Assembly: GCF_000196615.1 (NCBI RefSeq)
Contig: NC_014306.1
Coordinates: 3,348,001 to 3,412,000, forward strand
DNA: 64,000 nucleotides
Direction: 5' to 3'
Source of the DNA: Erwinia billingiae Eb661
GTDB taxonomy: Bacteria > Pseudomonadota > Gammaproteobacteria > Enterobacterales > Enterobacteriaceae
Below, piece after piece: positions 49,301-58,300 of the stretch (within the stretch, counting starts at the first letter, position 1; each line of letters begins with the position of its first letter). The position numbers were made by a program, and so were the translations under genes. The notes under the pieces are model-generated. The model saw only the letters and a program-made list of their open reading frames with translations. It was not told the DNA's origin and made no database searches.

Positions 49301-52300
49301 TGCATCGCTGACGGCCACGTTGAAGGTGGCGGTGCCGTCAATCAGTGCTGCCAGCGCGGCGGATGGAATGCTGACGCTCCAGCCGCCGCTGGCCTGTACG
49401 GTCGCTTCATAAACCTGACCGTTAAGGGTGACGGTGACAATCTGACCGGCTTCGACGTTAGTTGTCGAGCCGCTCAGCAGCTGCGCGGTCTGCTGTTCAG
49501 CACCGTCCAGAATGTCATTGCCGGCAAAGGTGTTGACGGTAAGCGTTGGCAGCGAAGCGGCATCGGCTTTCACCGCCAGCGTGCTGTCGACCGTGCTGCT
49601 GTTGCCTGCCGGATCGGTGGCGGTCACGCTCAGGGTATAGTTGCCGTTGGTCAGCGCAGCCAGGTCGCCTGCAGGAACGGTCACCGTCCATTCGCCGGTA
49701 TCGTTAACCTCAGCGGTGTATTGCACGCCGTTCAGGGTGATCTGAACCGTTGCATTCGCTTCGCTGCTGCCATTGACCACCAGTGGAGCGCCCTGCTCAG
49801 CCGCATTCAAAATGTTGTCGCCGGCAACCGGCCCCACTGCAACCGCAGGTGGCAGACTATCAACCGCCAGGGTGAGATTGGCGGTCGCCGGATTTCCGGC
49901 CGCATCGCTGACGTTAACCACCGCAGTGGTATCGCCCTGAGGCAGCGCCTGCAAGGCATCAGCCGGAACGCTGACGCTCCAGTTGCCGTTGCCATCGACC
50001 GTACCGTTGTAGGTGACGCCATTAATGACGACGTTGACCGTCTGACCATCGCCGGTCACGCCGGTGGTGCCGGTCAGGGTCTGCGGACTGCCCGCTTCCT
50101 GTCCGTTAAGGGTGCCATCAACAAACGGCACATCGGTGGTGACCACCGGCAGATCGGTAATTGCCACGGTCAGCCCGGCAGTACTGGTCACCGGGTTGCC
50201 AGCCGCATCGGTACTGGTCACGGTGAGCTGCAGCGCGCCGTCAGGCAGGCCCTGCAGGGTTGCCGCCGGAACCGAGATGCTCCAGCTGCCATCCGCCGCT
50301 ACGGTGGTTGGATAGGTTACGCCATTCAGCACCACGGTTAACGCGGCACCTTCCGCTACGTTAAGCGTTGTTCCGCTGATGATCAGCGGATCCTGGGCTT
50401 CGGCGAAACTCAGGTAGCCGTCGCCGCTAACCGGGTTAATCGCCACGCCGCTCAGGCTGCTGTTAATGTCAAAGTTGCCCGGCACGGTGCTGATGTTGCC
50501 GGCCGCATCGCTGACGGTGACGCTGTAGGTCTGGCTACCCTCAGCCAGTCCACCCAGCGCAGCCGCTGGAATGGTGACGCTCCAGTCACCACTCGCCTGC
50601 ACCACGCCGGTGTAGCTGACGCCATTCAGGGTCACGGTGACCAGTTGGCCTTCCTGCACATTGGTGGTGGTGCCGCTCAGCAGCTGATCGACCTGCTGTT
50701 CAGCGCCATCAACCACGTCGTTTCCGGCGAACGCATTCAGCGTCAGCGTTGGCAGCGAATCTGCATCAACGACGACGTTCAGTGGTGCATCCTGCGTGGT
50801 GGTATTACCGGCCAGATCGGTAGAGACCACGGTCACGGTGTAATTGCCGTTGGTCAGTCCGGCCAGTGCATCGGCCGGAATGTCCAGGCTCCACTGGCCA
50901 TTGCTGCCAACGGTGGTGAGGTATTCGGCTCCCTGGAAGGTCACGGAAATGGCCGCGCCGTTTTCCCCGGTCCCGCTGACGGTCAGGGGTTGCGCCTGTT
51001 CAGCCACATTCAGTACGCCGTCGCCAGCGATGGGGGCCACGCTCAGCGCCGGTGCGGTCAAATCCACCGCCAGCGAGGAATTGGCTGAAGTGCTGTTGCC
51101 CGCAACATCCGTTGCCGTCACGGTCACCGGATAGGTGCCGTTGGTCAGCGCCGTGGCATCGGCAGCCGGTACCGCAACGGTCCAGTTGCCATCGCCATCG
51201 ACCGTGCCCTGATAGGTCACGCCATTCAGGGTGACGCGAATGCTGTCACCGACCTCGCCCGTACCGCTAATCGCCAGCGGCTGGCCCTGCTCACTGGCAT
51301 TCAGCGAACCGTCGCCAGAAATCGTTGCCACAATCAGCGCCGGTGGGGTGAGATCCACGGTGACAGTTCGATCGACCGTCACCGGCTGGCCGGTGGTCGG
51401 CGTCGCGGTGACAGTCAGGGAGTATGGGCCATCCGTCACGCCCGTTAAGGCACTGGCAGGGATCGCTGCGGTCCACAGCCCGTCAGCACCGACCGTGGCG
51501 GTGTAATTCGTGCCGTTAAAGTTGACCACCACGGTGGTGCTGCCATCCGCCACGCTACCGGTGACGTTAACGCCCAGCTGCGCTTCGGCGGCGTTGACGA
51601 TATCGTCGCCCGCCACGGTATTGACGATCACCGTGGTATCGATAGCGGTTTCGACGCTGACCGCAGGGGTCTGCACCGCGCTGTTACCCGCGGCATCGGT
51701 AACCGTCACCGTGACGGTATTGTTCCCTTCGGTCAGGTTGCCCAGCGTGCTGGCAGGCACGGTAACGCTCCACTGCCCGTCCGAACCCACGGTGGTGTTG
51801 TAGGTCTGTCCGCCCAGCGTCACCGTCACCGCATCGCCCTGCGTACCGGTACCGGTAATGGCCAGCGGCTGGCTCTGTTCAGCCAGGTCGATGATGTTAT
51901 CGCCCGCAATGTCATTGACGGTAAAGGTTGGTGCAGCGGTATCCACGCTCAACGGCAGGTTTTGCGTGGTGGTATTGCCATAGACATCTGACGCCACGAT
52001 CTGCAACGCATAAGGACCGTCGGCAAGACCGGCCACCACGGTTTGCGGCACCGTCACGCTCCAGTTGCCCGCATCATCCACCGTTGCCGCGTACGTTGTG
52101 CCATTCAGCAGCACATTAACGGTATCCCCCGGAGAGACCGTGCCGCTCAGCACCAGCGCGCTGGCCTGTTCTTCCTGATTAATAATATTGTCGCCGCCGG
52201 CCACGTCACCGGTAGTCAGCGTTGGCAAGGTGGTTGCCACGGTAATGTCCGGGACCGGCGTAATGGTGGCGGTATTGCCCGCGATATCGGTGACGGTCAC

Positions 52301-55300
52301 GGTGACCGGCGTGGTGCCCTGCGGCAGCGCCTGCAATACGGTGCTCGGCAGATCCAGTGACCAGACGCCAGAGCTGTTGACCGTGGCGTTGTAATCCTGG
52401 CCATTAATATTGACGACAACGGTCTGACCGTCGCCGGTTTGGCCGGTGACCCCGGTCAGCGTCTGCGCCACGCCCGCTTCGGCATTGTTCAGCACGCCGT
52501 CGGTAAACGGCGGCGCCAGCGTCGGTGCCAGCGTGGGTTCGTTCAGAACCGTCAGCGAGCCATCGCTGGTAACGGTGGTGCCATTGCCTGCCACCACGCT
52601 AACGGCGGCATCCACTGGGCCTTGCGGTAACGCCGCCAGCGCAGTGGCCGGAACCGATAGGCTCCAGCTGCCGTCGGCACTGACGGTGGTGGTGTAGGCG
52701 ACACCGTTAAGGGTAAAGGTGACCAGGCTGTCGACCGGGACGTTAGTGGTATTACCGGTGACGTTCAACGCGGATTCGGTCTCAACCGCATTCAGGTAGC
52801 CATCGTCGCTGAGCGGATTGAAGGCGATGCTGCTGAGGGTGTTATCCACGCTGAAGGTTTTGTCGGTGGTGCCGGTATTGCCGGCCAGATCGGTCACGCT
52901 GACGCTAAGGGTTTGCGAGCCATTGGCCAGCGCGGCCAGATCGCTGGCGGGCACGCTCACCTGCCAGCTGCCGCCGGTTTCAACGGTAGTGACATAGCTG
53001 ACGCCGTTCAGCGACACGGTCAGCGTTTGCCCCGCTTCAACGTTGGTGGCGGTACCGGTGATCAGCTGGTTCACCTGCTGTTCGGCACCATCGATGACGT
53101 TATTGGCGGTGATATCCGAGACAAAGATGGACGGAATATTTTTATCCACCACCAGCGTGGTGCTGGTGTCGGTGGCATTGCCCGCCTGATCGCTGGCGGT
53201 AACGTTGAGGGTATAGCTGCCGTTCGCCAGACCGGCCACCACGTTGCCCGGAATAGTCAGCGACCACACGCCATCCGCATTGACCACCGCGGTGTAGTTA
53301 ACATTGTTCAGCTCAACGCTGACCGTGTTGCCGACTTCGCCGGTGCCGTTAACCACCAGCGGTTGATTACTCTCGGCCGCATTGAGGTAGCCGTCAGAGG
53401 CCGGATTCACCGTAACCGTTGGCGGCGTTAAATCGACGTCCAGCGTGCGCAGGACAGACGTCGAGTTACCGGCAGCATCGGTGGTGGTGACCTGGACTTC
53501 ATAGCTGCCATCGGTCAGCGCAACCAGCGCCGCTGCCGGGACATCCACACTCCAGTTACCGGTGCCGGTCACCGTGGCGGTATAGAACTGCCCATTCAGC
53601 GAAATTGTGACGGTATCGCCAAATTCACCGCTGCCGCTTAAGGTCAGTGGCTGGCCCTGCTCTGCCAGATTCAGGCGATTGTCTTCGGCGATGGCATCAA
53701 CCGTTAAGGCCGGTGCCAGCGTATCAACCTGGAAGCTGTCGTTCAGCGTGGTGCTGTTGCCTGCCGAATCGGTCGCGGTCACCACCAGCGGATTGTTCCC
53801 CTGTGGCAGCGCCTGCAGCACGGCATTCGGCAGCGAGACCGACCAGTTGCCGTTGGCATCAACGGTGCCGGTGTAGGTGATGCCACCCAACACAATCGAC
53901 ACGCCCTGACCTGCGCCAGTCACGCCGGTCGATCCGGTGAGGGTCTGATCGGCGATCGACTCTGCACCATTTAAGGTGCCATCCACAAACGGCGTATCCA
54001 CCACCAGCGCGAAGTCCGGATTCACATCGGAAGTCAGGCTGTGGGTGGTGGTAATAACGTTGCCGTTCACGTCGGTGGCGGTTGCCGTTACGGTCAGATC
54101 GCCATTCGGCAAGGTGCCCAATGCCGCAGCCGGCACGGTGACGTTCCAGCTACCGTCAGAGTTAGTGGTGGTTTCGTAATCGACGTTGTTAAAACGCACC
54201 AGGATCCGCGCGCCAAAGGCCACAAAACGGCTGCTGCCGTGGATCACCAGATCGTTTTGCGCTTCAACATTATTCAGCATGTTGTCATCGCTGATCGCGC
54301 CGATGGCGATGGCGCTGAAGGTGTTATCCACGGTGTAGTTGCCGGTGGTGGCCGCCGGGTTGCCGGCAACATCACTGACGTCGACGGTATAGTTTTGCGT
54401 GCCGTTCGCCAGCTGGTAGAAGGCGCTGGCAGGGACCAGGACGCTCCAGCTGCCGTCTGACTGCACGGTCCCGTTGTAGGTTTCGCCGTTCATGGTGACG
54501 GTCACAACCTGACCCGCCTGAACATTGGTGGTGCTACCGGTGACAAACTGAGACAGGCCTTTTTCAGCCCCATCCAAAATGCCGTCGCCGGTAAACGGTG
54601 CCACGCTGATGGTTGGCAGATCCGCCGCGTTGGCGATGACCTGCAGTGTCTGGGTGGTGGTGCCGACGTTACCCGCCGCATCGGTAGCCTGCACGCTGAC
54701 GTTGTAGCTGCCGTCAACCAGCTGGGTGACCGTGGCCGCAGGAACGGTGACAGTCCAGTTGCCGTCAGCATCGACGGTAGCGGGGTAAATGCCGCCGTTC
54801 AGCGTTACCTGCACCGTTGAACCCAGTTCCGCAGTGCCGGTAAGGGTCAAGGCTGCGCCGTGCTCGACCGCGTTGAGATAGCCGTCACCCGAAACCGGCG
54901 CCAGGCTCACGTCAGGCGCAGCGGTGTCTTTGAGGATTGGCGTCAGTTCGGTGGTTTTATTGCCGCCCGCATCGGTGGCGGTGACGCTAAGGTCATATTT
55001 ACCGTCTGGCAGCGTTTGCAGGGTTGAAGGCGACACGCTGACGCTCCAGTTCCCCGCCGCATCGGTGCCGGTATTGTAGGTTACACCGCCGACCACCACG
55101 CTGATGGTGCTGCCGGCTTCGGCGGTACCGCTGACGACCAGCGGCTGATTCTGGCTCTGGCCATTAATGGCGCCATCATTGCCGAACGGGGCGACCGTCA
55201 GCGCTGGCGGCGTGGTATCCACCGTCACCGGAACCGTAGACGAGATGCTGTTGCCCAGTGAATCTTTCACCGTCACTATCACGTCGGTGCTGCCGTCTGG

Positions 55301-58300
55301 CAGTGCCTGAAGCACGCCCGGTTGCAGCGTCAAGGTCCACACGCCGGTGTCAGGATTAACGGTGGCCGGATAATCGACGCCGCCAATGGTCACGGTGACC
55401 GACTGATCGGGGAAGGTTACGCCGGTATTACCGGTCAGCGTTTGTGGCGAATCCGTTTCGGTGCTGCTGAGAATATTGTCGCCAAACGGCGCATTCACTT
55501 CGATGTTGTTCGGGAACGTGGTGCGCACATCGAGGCTGGCTTCGTTGCTGACCGTGGTGCCACCCGCATCCACCCCGGTGACGCTCACGGTATAGGTATT
55601 GTTGGCGAGGCCAGACAGTGCCGCAGCCGGAACCGTCGCCGTCCAGCTGCCGTCTGCGCCGACGGTGGCCGCATAGCCGATGCCATTGAAGGTGACGGTC
55701 AGCGCCGTGTTCTCCGGCAGGCCCACGCTGACGCCGCCAATCAGCAGATCGCTGTTGGCCTCATTCGCATTCAGCGCGTTATCGATGCTGATTGCCCCAA
55801 TGCTCAGCGATGCCACGCTGTTATCAACGTTCACATCCACGGAGCCCGTGGCGGTATTGACGTTACCAGCCAGATCGGTGACCTGGACGGTAAAGGACTG
55901 GGTGCCGTTGGTGAGGGTCTGCAGCTCGCTGGCTGGCAGCGTAATACTCCAGCCGCCACCTGCTGCCACCACGCCCTGATAGACGTTGCCGTCGGCCAGC
56001 GTGACCTGCACCTGGCTACCGGCCGGCGCATTGGTGGTCTGCCCGGTCAGGAATTGATCCTGAGTGACTTCAGCGGCATTCAGCACGCCGTCGCCGGTTA
56101 ACGGATCCACGGTCACCGTTGGGCGATTGGCCGGATCGGCAGCGAAGGTCACGTCGGTATAGGTTTCGGTGCGGTTGCCGGCGGCATCGGTGGCGATCAC
56201 CGTCACCTGATAGGTGCCATCGGCAATGCCGCCTTTGATATCGTCCAGCGAGACTGTCCAGGCGCCGGTGGTTGGATTGACGGTCGCGGTCAGATCCACA
56301 CCGTTAATTTGCACCAGCACGGTATTGCCGACTTCCGTCTGGCCGTTGACTGACAGCGGCAGCGCCAGTTCGCCCGCGTTGACATAGCCGTCGGTGGAAA
56401 TGGTTTCAACGCTGACGGTAGGCGCAATGGTATCCACGTCCAGGGTGGTGGTGGTTGGCGCGCTGGTATTGCCATAGGCATCGGTCGCGGTGACAGAAAC
56501 GGTGGTACCACCCTGCGGGATCGTCTGCAAATCCGAGGCCGGAACGTTAACGCTCCAGGTGCCGTTCGCATTGACCGCGGTGGTGTAGGTGACGCCATTC
56601 AGGGTCACGGTGACGGTTTCGCTGCCGTTGCTTAAGCCGCTGATGGTCAGCGGCTGATTCACTTCCGTCTGATTCAGCAACGCATCCGACAGCTCAACGC
56701 TGACGGTGGGTGGCGCGGTGACCACATTGACCGGCGTGGTCGAGGTGGAGGTATTGCCCGCCGGATCGGTGACCACCACGGTGATATCGTTGCTGCCCTG
56801 CGGCAGATTCTGCAAGGTGGCTGGCGGCACGGTGACCGTCCAGCTGCCGTCATTGTTGACCGTGCCGGTGTATTCCGTGCCGCCAACGGTGACGGTAACC
56901 GTCTGCCCGCTGCCGGTTGATCCGGTATTACCCGTCAGCGTCTGTGGCGTCGACGCTTCACCGCCACTCAGCACGCCGTCACCGAACGGCACATCAATCG
57001 TGGCATTCGGTGGCGTGGTATGCACCTCAAGCGAAACGGCAGAGCTGTTTTGCACCACCGATCCATCCGCCAGCGTGGCGGTCGCAGTGACCAGATTCGA
57101 GCCTTGTGGCAACTGTTGCAGATCGGCGGCAGGCACGGAGGTGCTCCAGCTGCCATCTGCGCCAACGGTGGCGGAATAAGACTTACCGCCGAGCGTGACG
57201 CTCAACACGGTGCCGGCAGGAATGCCGGTGGCAAAACCAGAAATCACCAGCGAAGACTGGGATTCAGTGGCGTTCAGCTGGCCGTCGCCGCTGAGTTCAC
57301 TGATGCTGATACTGCTGACGGAAATCGCCTGCACATCGAAATTATGCGAGGCAGAGACCGAAGCACCGGCGGCATTAGACACCGTCGCGGTGATGGTGCT
57401 CTCGCCATTGGCCAGGGCCTGCAAAGCCGAGGCGGGCACCGAAATACTCCAGCTGCCGTTAGCCCCAACCGTTGCGGTGTAGGTTTGTCCGCCCAGTGAA
57501 ATGGTAACGGTCTGCCCTTGCTGAACGTTGGTGGTGGTACCACTCAGGGTTTGCGGCGTCGATCTTTCTGCCCCATCCAGCACGTCGTTTCCGGCAAAGG
57601 TATTAATCCCAATGGTTGGCGCGTTAGGCTGGGTGATTTCAGGCTGGACGGTGAACACATCGGTGCCGGTGGCGGTGTTGCCTTCGGCATTGGTGACGCT
57701 GACGTTGATGGTGTTGCTGCCGTTTGGCAGCGCCGCCAAATCTGCCGCAGGCAGAGAAATACTCCAGCTGCCATCGGCGCCCACGGTGGTGGTGTAGGTT
57801 TTGCCGTTCAGCACGATGGTCACCGTGCTGCCCGCTTCGGCGTTGGTGGTGGTGCCGCTCAGCGTCTGGTTACTGCCCTTCTCGGCCTGAGTCAGCACAT
57901 CGTCGCCGGTAAACGCATTAACACTGACAGTTGGCGTTAGGGGAGTCGTTCCGCCGCCGTTGTTACCACCGTTGTTTCCGCCGTCGGTCCCGCCATTGTT
58001 TCCGCCGTCGGTCCCGCCGTTGTTATTATCGTCGCCGCCACCACCACCGCCGCCACCGCCGGCAATCGCGCCGACCGCCAGTCCAGCCAGACCCAGCGCA
58101 CCAATACCTGCAGCGGTGATCACGCCGTTAGACGCGCCGGTATCCGCCAGCAGAAGCGGTTCGATCGATCCCAGAGATTCATATTCCGGGGTGACCGCCA
58201 TGGCGGTCTGGGCATCGGCGAACTCATTGGTGATCGGGAACAGCGCGTGCTCAGGAGGATTAACGCCATCGTCGAAGACCAGCTCGCTGTGGTCACCATC

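Noticed and set aside
57972..58019. Two 24-bp repeats as a possible CRISPR or integration site
   Set aside because: They are adjacent without spacers, in frame and inside the coding region for a Gly/Asn linker.
40539..58119. Many long plus-strand open frames (60-355 codons) opposite the adhesin gene
   Set aside because: They follow the repeat period of the adhesin, have low-complexity Val/Ala/Pro/Ser or Arg/His/Gly translations and lack ribosome sites. They are shadows of a GC-rich repetitive gene.
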